DNA from: an uncultured Lachnospiraceae bacterium
GTDB taxonomy: Bacteria; Bacillota; Clostridia; Lachnospirales; Lachnospiraceae
Reading direction: 5' to 3'
Length of the DNA: 62,662 nt
NCBI GenBank assembly: GCA_910579685.1
Contig: CAJTVN010000023.1
Span: forward strand, 1-62,662
Notes under the pieces: generated by a model
Seen by the model: the letters and a program-made list of their open reading frames with translations, nothing else
Told to the model about the DNA's origin: nothing
The model's database searches: none
Translations under genes and position numbers: made by a program
Shown: piece after piece, positions 8,252 through 17,387 of the stretch
Layout: each line of letters starts with the position of its first letter
Numbering within the stretch: the first letter of the stretch is position 1

Positions 8252-10120
8252 CTAATACATAATCTCACTCCAGCTGGAGATTCCTATGATACTCTTGGCA
8301 AAATCCGTATATTCCGCATGGCGTGGCGTGTCAATGTATTTAAACACGTTGTAAACCTGTTTTTGTCCGCCTCCCGCATGGTTTAATCCAAAGGAAAGCC
8401 CCTGGCCCACCTCCTCCGGCGCATCCGTCTGCCGGTTCAGCAGAAAGCCGTCTATATGAGGATTGGCCGCCGCCCTGTAATAAGCGTAGGCAAAAGCTGC
8501 CGCCTGCACCGCTTCTCCGGCCTGGGAGGAATATCCCTGTTCGCTGAGCAGAATGCTCCTGACCTCTCCCTCCGGGTTCAGCATCTGTGGCTGCTGCATG
8601 TAATCCGTAAGCACCTCGATATTTGCCATGGTGACCATGGAAGTGTTCACGCTGTGCTTTACGTACTTGGAGGACTTCCATATCCTGGTCTCCGTAAGCG
8701 GAACGTTGTAGGGGTGCTGGGCCACGCCCCAGTCGATATTTCCCTTGGCGGTTATATTCCGGTTAAACTCGTCCAGAATGTCCCTTCCGTCATAATTGGG
8801 ATTGTTTTTCAGATCCCTGTCCCACTGCTGGTCAATGGAGAGATATACCCTTGCGCTGCTGCTGACGCTCTTGATCGCCGTGTAGAATACCCGGAACGCC
8901 TTTGCGTATTCCTCCACATACGTCCCAACGTCCGTATGGGCCATATAGTTCCACTCTTTTCTGGCATTGATCTCATTGGCAATGATCCAGTTTGAGATCT
9001 TTCCGTGGCGGGTATCCGAATACCGCTCTGCCAGGAAGGTGCCGATGGCCGCCATGTATTCCACTCCGGATTCCTCTGCCCCGTTAAACATATAATAGGG
9101 GGCCGAGCCGCCGCTCCTTGCCTGGGGATGAACCAGCTGCGGATAGGAATGGGAATAATTGTTTAGGATAATGGCCGTGGTGGTGATCCCCTTGGCCGTG
9201 AGAGTGCTGAACACCAGGTCATATTCCGCCACCACCTGGCCGTTGAGCGTGTAAGTCTTGCCGTTGTATGTATAGCTGATCGTGGGATATACGCTGCTGG
9301 TGGTAGGCCCAAGAAGTCTTGCCACCGGAATATTATAGGCCGCCTGTTTTACCCCCAGATCATCCAGCTCGCCACCCCGCATCCGGTTGGGATCCACCAG
9401 AAGGCCCTTGATGGAGGCAGGCGTCTGGTACACGGAACCGAACCGGGCAATGGCCTCCGGATTGGTAATATATTTCGGTCCGCTCACCCGCACGAACTGT
9501 CCGTCCTTTTTCACCGCCACCACGAATTTCTTGAAAAGCCTGCTGCCGGAACGATTATAATTCAGGGCCGCAGTAAACTTTGACACGCTGTCCTTATATT
9601 CCCTGGCAATGGCCTCGTCCTCGCTTCCAATCTCGTTTTCATAGGTATCCAGCGCAAACAGATAATAATATTTGTCGTCGCTTACCGGAATGCCGTCCCC
9701 GGCGGCCGTAACCGCTATGCGGCCCGTATCCGGCTCAATCCTGCACTCCTCAATGGTTGCAAACTGCGCTGCATTCTCCCCGGTGAGCTCATAGCTCTTC
9801 GGCCTGCTCCTGTAGGCCTCATCCACGGCATTTCCGGCCGTGATAATATGGTCCACCACGGCGCCTCCGAGCTCCGGTTCGGGCGCTTCCTGCTCCTCCG
9901 GCTCCTGCAGCAGCACCTCCGGTTCCGGTTCGGGCGCTGTCTTTTGCTGACCGGAAAGCGCAAAATACCAGATCAAGATGGCCGCAAGAATCAGCCCGAC
10001 CGCAAAAACACAGATCAGACTGATCACAAGCTTTTTTCCAGGTTTCTTTCTCCCCGGCGCACCCTGCCGCTTTTTGATTTTTCCCTCCGGCCTGTGCTTT
10101 TTTCCCATATTTGATTTCAT
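8252..10120 (-). CDS. Membrane-anchored DUF5722 protein, putative glycoside hydrolase
   Basis: A 622-aa protein. A basic N-terminus (residues 1-31) leads into one membrane helix (about 30-55), then a Glu/Pro-rich linker (62-85), so the rest lies outside the membrane. The body matches DUF5722, a TIM-barrel family related to clan GH-A glycosidases. A candidate acid/base is the Glu in NWIIANEINARKEW and a candidate nucleophile the Glu in ILLSEQGYSS. Other barrel motifs are DWGVAQHPYNVPL and HIDGFLLNRQTDAPEE. Substrate is unknown; a cell-wall or exopolysaccharide role is inferred from location. The start overlaps the rarA stop (ATGA), so the two are coupled. Confidence 0.85.
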   Translation of the reverse strand: MKSNMGKKHRPEGKIKKRQGAPGRKKPGKKLVISLICVFAVGLILAAILIWYFALSGQQKTAPEPEPEVLLQEPEEQEAPEPELGGAVVDHIITAGNAVDEAYRSRPKSYELTGENAAQFATIEECRIEPDTGRIAVTAAGDGIPVSDDKYYYLFALDTYENEIGSEDEAIAREYKDSVSKFTAALNYNRSGSRLFKKFVVAVKKDGQFVRVSGPKYITNPEAIARFGSVYQTPASIKGLLVDPNRMRGGELDDLGVKQAAYNIPVARLLGPTTSSVYPTISYTYNGKTYTLNGQVVAEYDLVFSTLTAKGITTTAIILNNYSHSYPQLVHPQARSGGSAPYYMFNGAEESGVEYMAAIGTFLAERYSDTRHGKISNWIIANEINARKEWNYMAHTDVGTYVEEYAKAFRVFYTAIKSVSSSARVYLSIDQQWDRDLKNNPNYDGRDILDEFNRNITAKGNIDWGVAQHPYNVPLTETRIWKSSKYVKHSVNTSMVTMANIEVLTDYMQQPQMLNPEGEVRSILLSEQGYSSQAGEAVQAAAFAYAYYRAAANPHIDGFLLNRQTDAPEEVGQGLSFGLNHAGGGQKQVYNVFKYIDTPRHAEYTDFAKSIIGISSWSEIMY

Positions 10121-11457
10121 ATTGTCTGATTTCCTTTAGCCTCTTGTTTTATTCTCCGCATATGCTCCCTCACCTTCACCTCGTATCCGTTGCCCGAGGG
10201 ATGGTAAAACTCTTTTCCGCTCAATTCATAGGGAAGATACTGCTGGTTTACGTAATGATTGGGATAATCGTGGGCATACAGATAGCCGGTCCCGCGCCCG
10301 AGCTTTGCCGCTCCCTTGTAGTGGGCGTCCTGAAGATGGACGGGAATCGGAAGATTTCCCGTCTGTGCCACGGTCTGCATGGCTTCCCCGATGGCGCTCA
10401 CGCAGGCGTTGCTCTTGGGTGCGCAGGCCACGTACATGGCCGCCTCGGACAGAATGATCTGCGCCTCGGGCATCCCCACTCTCTCCACCGCCAGGGAAGC
10501 GTTCACCGCCACCTGCAGCGCTGCGGGATCCGCAATCCCCACGTCCTCCGCCGCGCAGATCATGATCCTTCTCGCCACAAAGGTCACGCTCTCCCCCGCA
10601 TACAGCATTCTCGCAAGGTAATAGACGGCCGCATCCGGATCGGAACCTCTCATGCTCTTGATGAAGGCGGAAATCGTGTCGTAATGATTGTCCCCGGTCT
10701 TGTCATAGCGCACCGCCCGCTTCTGGATGCATTCCTGGGCCACCTCCAGCGTGATATGTATTTTTTCGTCTTCGCTCCTCTGGGTGGTCATGATTCCCAG
10801 CTCCACGGCGTTCAATGCGGCTCTGGCGTCCCCGCCCGCAAGATCCGCAAGAAAGTCAAGAGCCTGCGCATCGATCACGGCATCGTAGGCTCCCATTCCC
10901 TTTTCCCGGTCATAGACGGCCCTTTCGATCAGCGCCCGGATATCCTCCGTGGAAAGAGGCTTCAGCTCAAAGACAACGGACCGTGAGATCAAAGCGCTGT
11001 TGACCTCAAAATACGGGTTCTCCGTGGTTGCGCCGATCAGAATGATTGTCCCGTCCTCCACAAAGGGGAGAAGATAGTCCTGCTGTCCCTTGTTGAAGCG
11101 ATGGATCTCGTCAATAAACAGAATGGTCTTTTTGCCGTACATCCCCTGGGTGTCTTTTGCCTTCTTCACCACCTCCTCCATGTCCTTTTTCCCTGCGACA
11201 GTGGCGTTGATCTGGGTAAATTCCGCCCTGGTCGTGTTTGCGATCACCCTGGCAAGGGTGGTCTTTCCCGTGCCCGGCGGCCCGTAAAAAATCAGGGAAC
11301 TCAGCTTGTCCGCCTTGATGGCCCGGTAAAGCAGCTTGTCCTTTCCGATAATGTGCTGCTGCCCCACCACCTCCTCAAGGGTGGCGGGACGTATCCTCGC
11401 CGCCAGAGGGGCCTCCTTTTCCATATTGGCCGTTCTCATATATTCAAATAAATCCAT
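10117..11457 (-). CDS. rarA: Replication-associated recombination protein A (AAA ATPase)
   Basis: A 446-aa clamp-loader-like ATPase (RarA/MgsA, Mgs1/WRNIP1 family) acting at stalled replication forks. Walker A is YGPPGTGKTT, Walker B is LFIDEIHRFNKGQQD, sensor region IGATTENPYFEVNSALISR, and the C-terminal tetramerisation region ends with the HPSGNGYE motif. Start MDLFEYMR at 11457 fits family N-termini and has GGAG 6 nt upstream. An in-frame ATG 15 nt earlier (11472) is the alternative. It is followed by the overlapping DUF5722 gene. Confidence 0.93.
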   Translation of the reverse strand: MDLFEYMRTANMEKEAPLAARIRPATLEEVVGQQHIIGKDKLLYRAIKADKLSSLIFYGPPGTGKTTLARVIANTTRAEFTQINATVAGKKDMEEVVKKAKDTQGMYGKKTILFIDEIHRFNKGQQDYLLPFVEDGTIILIGATTENPYFEVNSALISRSVVFELKPLSTEDIRALIERAVYDREKGMGAYDAVIDAQALDFLADLAGGDARAALNAVELGIMTTQRSEDEKIHITLEVAQECIQKRAVRYDKTGDNHYDTISAFIKSMRGSDPDAAVYYLARMLYAGESVTFVARRIMICAAEDVGIADPAALQVAVNASLAVERVGMPEAQIILSEAAMYVACAPKSNACVSAIGEAMQTVAQTGNLPIPVHLQDAHYKGAAKLGRGTGYLYAHDYPNHYVNQQYLPYELSGKEFYHPSGNGYEVKVREHMRRIKQEAKGNQTI

Positions 11458-11505
11458 GCCCTGCTCCTGCATTTTCTGTTTCCTATAAAATTGCCTGCGA
11501 AGTAT

Positions 11506-11534
11506 AGTATACCTTATTCCGCCTGGAACGCCAA
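11506..11534 (-). promoter_or_regulatory. Promoter of rarA
   Basis: On the minus strand TTGGCG (11534-11529), 17-nt spacer, TATACT (11511-11506), about 35 nt upstream of the gene. Confidence 0.65.
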
Positions 11535-11568
11535 GGATTTTTTTTAAGCAGATTCCGGCCCCGGGGGC

Positions 11569-13467
11569 TTAGGCCGGATTGCGCAGCCAGCTTCCGTCCA
11601 CCACCAGACACCGGACCTGGGGACAGTCGGTCTGTGAAAAGAGCTCCTTCCTCTCCCCGTCCTCCTTTCCGTCCAGAATAAAGGTATACAGGCTGGGAAG
11701 CTTCTCCAGGAAGCCATAATCCAGCTCCTGGGTGTACTCCAGATCCAGATAAGTAAGACCGGTACATTGTCCCAGAATCTCCTCTATCGTCTCTTTCCCG
11801 GCCTTCCCGCCGTCCGCACGTTCCTCTTCTGCCCTCTCATCTTTCGGCGTCTCCTCCTTGGAAAAGGTGGTCCCGTCTTCCAGCTCCACTCCCATGGCAA
11901 GAAGATGGGGAATATAACTGACGTTCAAGGTAAGGGATTCCAGCTTTGGAAGCGCACGGAGAAAGGAAAGATCCCGTATCTGTTCCTGGCCCGTGATGGA
12001 CAGCTCCCGCAGGGAAGGACACCCGGCAAGCGCCTCATAGTCCGTAGCGGTTCCGATCTCCAGGGTCAGTTTCTGCAGATTGGGGAGTGCGGCAAGATCC
12101 GAGAGGGTGGTCAGATTGTAGGCGGCGCACCCCTGCTCTTCCGGAGGGCACAGGCCCTGAATCACGATCTGATCCCGGCCCGGAATCGGGCTCTCCACCA
12201 GCTTCACCTCCTCAATCCAGGCAAGCTCGCCAAGACGGATGGGCCGGTCCGCAAACTCCTCTCTCTGCTCCTTCGAATAGTCAAAATGATAGCAGATCAT
12301 TTTTTTCAGCAGCATCTCCCACTCCCCGGACACAAAATGAACTTCGCCGTCCTCTCCTTCAAGAACAGGATCCTCTTTTTCACCAAAACGCTCCTGGGCT
12401 ATGGCAAAGGGATTGTGCAGGTCCTCAAAGAGCCAGCCGTCCTCCCCCAGATAAGGGCGCGATTTCAGGCTGTCCCACTCCTTCTCTCCCGCCTCCTCCC
12501 GGTAGGAAGCCGCCATATATCGGGTAATCCCCACAATATCCCGCACATCCTCCTCCACCGGAACCGTCAGGGGACAGATGCCGATAAACTCCGCAAGGTA
12601 CCTCTCTCCCGCCACATAGGCGACTGCAAACTGGATATCCCTCTCCCCTGCCGTGGCCACAAAATGATAGAAAAGAAGTTCTCTCCCGTCCTGCCGCCTG
12701 TATCTTTCAAAGACCGGAAGGGAAAAGGAGACCGTGCTCTTTTCCTCCGAGATCTCTATGATTTTCTGCTGAATACTCTCCCAGGCGTCCCCCGCCCCCC
12801 GGGGAAAGATCCGGTTTTTTGTCACATGGGTATACACGCCGTAATTCCCCTCCTCGGGATACCAGCTGTACTCCAGGCAGATCTCCCATTTCGGTCTTCC
12901 GGCCACCCAGTCCCAGGGCACGTCGTAGGAACAGGAGGGAGAGGAAAAGCCTCCCCTGCTAAAGCTCTGCCTGCGGATAAAGAAATTGCTTGGGATCAGA
13001 AGCTCCATCCCCGGAAAAATCAGATTTTCATCCGCAATCTGCCGGGAATTGGCCTGCTCAAGGATCGGCCAGTGGCTCCCGGCCGCATAAAAATTCCTGG
13101 CAATTCCCCAGAGCGTGTCCCCCGCCTTCACCTGGTAATGCCCCTCCTTCTGCATGTCCTGCAGCGTTATATAGTCATCCCGGTTCAGAAAACAGCGGTT
13201 TTCGGCCTCATCGGCCAGCAGCGGATATTCTTCCTGCACCTTCCTCGTAACCAGAAGCTCTTCCTCCCCTCCATCCTCCTGCGCAGAGCCCGCCTCCTCA
13301 TCCACTGCGCCGTCCAGACTGTCATCCCCCAGGGAGAGTCCGAAGCCTCCCGCCATCTTTGCAAAAGACGGCCATTCCTCCTCCTTTCCCGAGCAGGATA
13401 TCCCGCTTATCATTCCCATAACGACCATGGCTGTAACCATCCCAAAATTCTTACCCTTCATCTTCAC
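11569..13467 (-). CDS. LysM and leucine-rich-repeat lipoprotein
   Basis: A 632-aa secreted protein. Residues 1-25 are a lipoprotein signal with lipobox-like SGISC (Cys25). An acidic linker follows. A LysM peptidoglycan-binding domain lies at about 110-159 (HYQVKAGDTLWGIARNFY … FPGMELLIP). The middle part (160-440) matches no family I can name. The C-terminal part carries degenerate leucine-rich repeats (LAALPNLQKLTLEIG, CPSLRELSITG, LRALPKLESLTLNVS) that continue to the end. The likely start is GTG 13467 with GGGAGG upstream. It begins 12 nt after the giant LRR gene ends, so the two form an operon and may meet at the wall. The function is not known. Confidence 0.75.
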   Translation of the reverse strand: MKMKGKNFGMVTAMVVMGMISGISCSGKEEEWPSFAKMAGGFGLSLGDDSLDGAVDEEAGSAQEDGGEEELLVTRKVQEEYPLLADEAENRCFLNRDDYITLQDMQKEGHYQVKAGDTLWGIARNFYAAGSHWPILEQANSRQIADENLIFPGMELLIPSNFFIRRQSFSRGGFSSPSCSYDVPWDWVAGRPKWEICLEYSWYPEEGNYGVYTHVTKNRIFPRGAGDAWESIQQKIIEISEEKSTVSFSLPVFERYRRQDGRELLFYHFVATAGERDIQFAVAYVAGERYLAEFIGICPLTVPVEEDVRDIVGITRYMAASYREEAGEKEWDSLKSRPYLGEDGWLFEDLHNPFAIAQERFGEKEDPVLEGEDGEVHFVSGEWEMLLKKMICYHFDYSKEQREEFADRPIRLGELAWIEEVKLVESPIPGRDQIVIQGLCPPEEQGCAAYNLTTLSDLAALPNLQKLTLEIGTATDYEALAGCPSLRELSITGQEQIRDLSFLRALPKLESLTLNVSYIPHLLAMGVELEDGTTFSKEETPKDERAEEERADGGKAGKETIEEILGQCTGLTYLDLEYTQELDYGFLEKLPSLYTFILDGKEDGERKELFSQTDCPQVRCLVVDGSWLRNPA

Positions 13468-13479
13468 AGGGCACCTCCC

Positions 13480-16400
13480 TCACCAGTCCCAGACCTCAAA
13501 AGAATCCGTCTTCTCATGATAAAAAACAGACGCGGCCATACACCAGTCGGTGTACTCCTCATTCCTCTCAAAAACCTGCATCACATGCACATATCCCCCT
13601 GTCTCTTCCTCATGGCAGCTGTTGTAGGCAAGAAGCTGCACATCCGGGTTAAGAGCGTCTCCCAGCTGTCCTTTTCCGGCATAAAAGCAGTCCGGAAGCT
13701 CCACGCCGGTAAGAAGGTCATAGCTTTCCTTAATCTCCCGGGACGTGTATATAGGAACCGGAAATTCGATGATATCCGAAAAATAAGTCCGTGCGGCCCG
13801 CTTGAGAACCTCCCCGGGATCCGTTTTCGTGTCAAACAGCGGATCATGAATTTCGTACGTATAGTACATATCATCAATCTGAGGCCGGTAAATCCACTCC
13901 TCGATTTTTGGCATCTGCCTTTCGTCCAGCCGCCCATACGACTCCTGGTCAAGTCCCAGTATTTCCCTGTCCCTGCGCATAAGCTCCGCAAGGAAAGCCT
14001 CCTGGTTCTGACCTTCCGCAGTCATTTTCTCCGAATCAACCGCCTCCGTCAAAAGCAGCCTTTCCCTGTGCTCTTCCCTCTCTCCAGGAAAAACGTATTT
14101 CTTCTGTGTTCCCGCCGCAAAATCCTTCACATACCAGTCACACCCGGAGGTATAGACGAAACTCTGCAGGCTGAGCTCATAGGTCTCCTTCGGCCCTCCC
14201 TCTCTGTATTCATACACACAGGTGTCGGCCCAGCGGAAATTGCTCCCTCCGTAGCACTGCACCACGAGAGCGCCCCCGCTTATGGCGATGCCCATGTAAG
14301 GATCTCCGTAAACGCCGCCCTGGTCGGGCCCAAGGGTATCCACCGAGCCTGCCGGAAAATAGTCCTCCCCCGCAGTCTGCAAAAAAAGATACACCTTCCT
14401 CTGGCCCCAGGCGGTTATCCTGCCCTCCTCGTCCTTCTCCTCACCCGAATAACCGGTGATCGCCACGTCCATACGCCCGTCGCCGTCCAGATCTCCCCAT
14501 GCCAGATCCTCCGCAAGGATTCCCTGCCGGGATTCATAGCGGTTCAAAAGCTCCTGCGCCCATTTCAGCTCCATGGTACGGCCGTCATCCGCATCCCCCC
14601 TGCCTATGGTCAGATCCGGAACCAGATACAGACCTCCGATATCCTGACTCGGATTGCCCGCCGCCTCCAGGTAAAACAGATGTTCCATGCCGAATATCGG
14701 AGAAAAATCCTCGATTTCATTCCAGGAAAGTCCCAGCCATTCCATGTCCTTCATGTTTTGCAGCACGCGGATATCCCTGACCTGATTGAGGGAGATGGAG
14801 AGATTCTCCAGCTTGGTCAGATTCTCCAGAGGCGTGATATCCGTGATATTATTTTTCGCAAGCCCCAGACCCTTTAGCCGGGTTCTTTCACAAAGCGGCC
14901 CGAGATCCTGCACCCTGTTCCCGGAGAGGTTCAGCTGGGTCAGGTTTTCCAGTCCGGCAAGGGGCGTAATGTCCTCGATCTCATTCCAGTGAAGCCCCGC
15001 CTCCTCCAGATGGTTCAGCCCGGCAAGGGGTGTGATATCCGTGATCCGATTCCATCCAAGGGACAGCTCCCGCAGCCCCTTTGCACGGGCGAGCGGTGCG
15101 ATATCCTCTATGGAATTGTTGTAAAGGGAAAGGGACGTAAGATGCGGCATCTGTTCCACAAAGGATATATCTCGGATCCCGCAGCCGATCAGGTTGAGCT
15201 CCAGAAGGCGGGACAGATCCATCTGCTCCAGCTCCCTTTCCGCACACGCCCCGCCAAAGCCCTCCACAGACAGGCTGGTCAGACGGGGAAAAGCCGCCAG
15301 ATCCATCAGCGTCTGTACCTCCTGTCCCTGCGCAATCTCCAGTCTCTCAAGACCGCCTATCTGCTCTGCGGAACAAAGACGGCCGCCTTCCGGAAAAAGC
15401 GCCTCGTACACGGCCGCCTTTACCGTCTCATCCTTCCAGTCCATGCCATCCCAGGGAATCCTCTCGCTGCAAAAACTCCGAAAGGCCAGCACAAGCAGCC
15501 CGTCCTCCCCGCCGCAGTCCCCGTCCCCGGAACCTTCCGCATCCCGAAACTTTCCCGCATCCGCAGAATTTTCCATATCCCGAAACTTTCCCGCATCCGC
15601 AGAACCTTCCGCATCCTGGTACGATTCCTGCCAGAGCTTCTCCAGACGGTGCCTCATCGCTTCCAGGCTTTGGCGCCCTTCTTCCCCTTCGGTCTCGTTC
15701 AGGCAAAGCTGATAGAGCATTTCCTCATCCGAGAAAAGAAAGCCCCATTCCCCTTCCCTTGTCTGATACAGTGCGATTTTTTCCTCCCTCTCCCCGGGCT
15801 CCCTCTCCTGCAGCAGCACAAAGGTGTCATGGTTCCAGTCCGCCTCTTCTCTCACGAAAAGCCGTTCCCTTCCCCTTTCCCACAGCTCCTGCATGCTTAG
15901 CCTGCCGGGGCAGGGATATGCATACAGAAGAACGCTTTCCTCTCCATAGCCAATACTAAGGCCGAACTGTGCGCCGTCCCGCTTTTGCTCCTCAAAGGAA
16001 AAGCTTCCCACATCCGCTCCCTTTTGATGCATCATATCAAAGATCATGCCGCTGACCACCTCGTTCTCAAGAGCGGGCAGGAGCCGGAGCATATCCGGGG
16101 ATATTCTCTCTTCTTCCCCGCTCTCCCTTCTCTGCCAGCGGCCGGTAAGTTTGGAATTAGTTTTCCTTTCCAGAAGGCCCTCCCGCATATGTTCCGCCTG
16201 GCTCGCCCACCGGGGCTTTCTTCTGCCAAGCAGGGAGATGAGATCCCGGTTCAGATAATCTTCCAAATAGGGGCTCTGTCCCCCGTCCAGTGCGAGAACC
16301 TGCCCTTCGCCGGATGCGCTCCATCCCGAGCCTTTGAGCATGTAACAGTTTTTCTCTCCCTTGTCCGCAATTGCCAGGCTGTCCGATTCCGCCCCCGGAG

Positions 16401-17157
16401 GCAGAAAGGATAAATTATAACAGTTCTTCACCACTCCCTCGTTTTTCAGACAGATCCCCGCCCGCTCACAGGTATCCGTCTGGCTGCTTTTCAGGCTCAT
16501 CTCTCCGGCATAGCCGCAATTCTCAATCACTCCCTCATTCAGAATGCAGATTCCGGACAGCCTGACCGGTGCGCTGGCATAGGAGCTCACCACCTTCCCG
16601 TAAAAGTGACAGTTGCTGATCAGCGCCCCCGGCGCACTGTTGTCATAACAGATACCGCTGCTGTAGATTGCTCCCCGCACAAGGGAGGACCGGATGGTGA
16701 GATTGCGGATCTCGCCCTCGTTGTTTTTCACAAGCCCGAATCCGTTCTTGCTGTAAAGGCCGTAAACCGTATGGCCGCCCCCGTCAAAGATCCCGCAATA
16801 CTCCTGTGCGGTCCCGCTGACATAATCGGGCGTTTTTCCGCCCCATTCCTCCATGCCGGCGGAGTCATTGAGATAAATATCGGAAAGAAGCCGTCCCCTG
16901 GCCGACGAATCCTGCGTGGCGACTCCCTCCCAGAAATTCTGAAAATCCTCCGGAGTCCTTATCTCATAAAAACCGTCCTCGGACAGGGTCAGCTGTGACA
17001 GGCCGGTTTTCTGCAAAAACTGTCTTGTCCGCTCAAACGATATTCCCATCATCCGCTCCACCAGAAGCCAGGATATCGCCATCACTCCTGCCGTGAACAG
17101 GATGCTCACCGTCAATGCCATAAAAAAATTGCTGATTCTTCTCCTGCGTCTGTTCAT
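13480..17157 (-). CDS. Giant membrane-anchored leucine-rich-repeat surface protein
   Basis: About 1225 aa. A basic start (MNRRRRRISNFF) and one membrane helix (12-34) precede a large extracytoplasmic part. Residues about 90-270 contain GLUG-like beta-helix repeats (CGIFDGGGHTVYGLYSKNGF, NLTIRSSLVRG, ISNCHFYGKVV). A tandem SADAGKFRD duplication lies near 515-540. About nine internalin-like LRRs of about 22 residues occupy 606-840 (LRELSLGWNRITDITPLAGL and similar). A Ca-loop/FG-GAP-like DLAWGDLDGDGRMDVAITGY follows near 885. Start 17157 is set by GGAG 6 nt upstream; the longer frame to 17265 overlaps the promoter. A candidate regulator site is the 11-bp repeat array at 17261-17300. It may be a ligand-binding or adhesion protein; function unproven. 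Confidence 0.8.
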   Translation of the reverse strand: MNRRRRRISNFFMALTVSILFTAGVMAISWLLVERMMGISFERTRQFLQKTGLSQLTLSEDGFYEIRTPEDFQNFWEGVATQDSSARGRLLSDIYLNDSAGMEEWGGKTPDYVSGTAQEYCGIFDGGGHTVYGLYSKNGFGLVKNNEGEIRNLTIRSSLVRGAIYSSGICYDNSAPGALISNCHFYGKVVSSYASAPVRLSGICILNEGVIENCGYAGEMSLKSSQTDTCERAGICLKNEGVVKNCYNLSFLPPGAESDSLAIADKGEKNCYMLKGSGWSASGEGQVLALDGGQSPYLEDYLNRDLISLLGRRKPRWASQAEHMREGLLERKTNSKLTGRWQRRESGEEERISPDMLRLLPALENEVVSGMIFDMMHQKGADVGSFSFEEQKRDGAQFGLSIGYGEESVLLYAYPCPGRLSMQELWERGRERLFVREEADWNHDTFVLLQEREPGEREEKIALYQTREGEWGFLFSDEEMLYQLCLNETEGEEGRQSLEAMRHRLEKLWQESYQDAEGSADAGKFRDMENSADAGKFRDAEGSGDGDCGGEDGLLVLAFRSFCSERIPWDGMDWKDETVKAAVYEALFPEGGRLCSAEQIGGLERLEIAQGQEVQTLMDLAAFPRLTSLSVEGFGGACAERELEQMDLSRLLELNLIGCGIRDISFVEQMPHLTSLSLYNNSIEDIAPLARAKGLRELSLGWNRITDITPLAGLNHLEEAGLHWNEIEDITPLAGLENLTQLNLSGNRVQDLGPLCERTRLKGLGLAKNNITDITPLENLTKLENLSISLNQVRDIRVLQNMKDMEWLGLSWNEIEDFSPIFGMEHLFYLEAAGNPSQDIGGLYLVPDLTIGRGDADDGRTMELKWAQELLNRYESRQGILAEDLAWGDLDGDGRMDVAITGYSGEEKDEEGRITAWGQRKVYLFLQTAGEDYFPAGSVDTLGPDQGGVYGDPYMGIAISGGALVVQCYGGSNFRWADTCVYEYREGGPKETYELSLQSFVYTSGCDWYVKDFAAGTQKKYVFPGEREEHRERLLLTEAVDSEKMTAEGQNQEAFLAELMRRDREILGLDQESYGRLDERQMPKIEEWIYRPQIDDMYYTYEIHDPLFDTKTDPGEVLKRAARTYFSDIIEFPVPIYTSREIKESYDLLTGVELPDCFYAGKGQLGDALNPDVQLLAYNSCHEEETGGYVHVMQVFERNEEYTDWCMAASVFYHEKTDSFEVWDW

Positions 17158-17245
17158 AAGCTCTCCTGTTCTCCCGTCGAATGCTCTGCCGCCTCTTTCG
17201 TAACCGCACAAACGGGAAACGGCAAATTTCTCTGTCGTTTCCCTC

Positions 17246-17300
17246 AGTTTACAGAAAGCATGCATCAGAATTCCATCATTTTTGCATCATAGTTGCATCA
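17246..17300 (-). promoter_or_regulatory. LRR-operon promoter with four 11-bp direct repeats
   Basis: On the minus strand TGATGCA, TGATGCA, TGATGGA and TGATGCA begin at 17300, 17289, 17278 and 17267, spaced exactly 11 bp. The last repeat starts 16 nt before a TAAACT -10-like element (17251-17246), with no good -35. This is the geometry of an activator-dependent promoter for an OmpR-family regulator. The same arrangement occurs before the cluster's own response regulator (23578-23610). Confidence 0.65.
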
Positions 17301-17387
17301 TTTCCCGTCCGCTCCCGCTTACCCCTCCGCAGTCCGCCTCCCTGCTCACTCCTTCCGGGTCTGCCGCTCCCGCCGCCTTCCCCGCTT

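Noticed and set aside
11767..14877. 1036-codon open frame on the plus strand
   Set aside because: It is the antisense of the LysM-LRR and LRR genes. It lacks domains and has Pro/Arg/Leu/His-rich composition typical of a shadow frame in GC-rich DNA.
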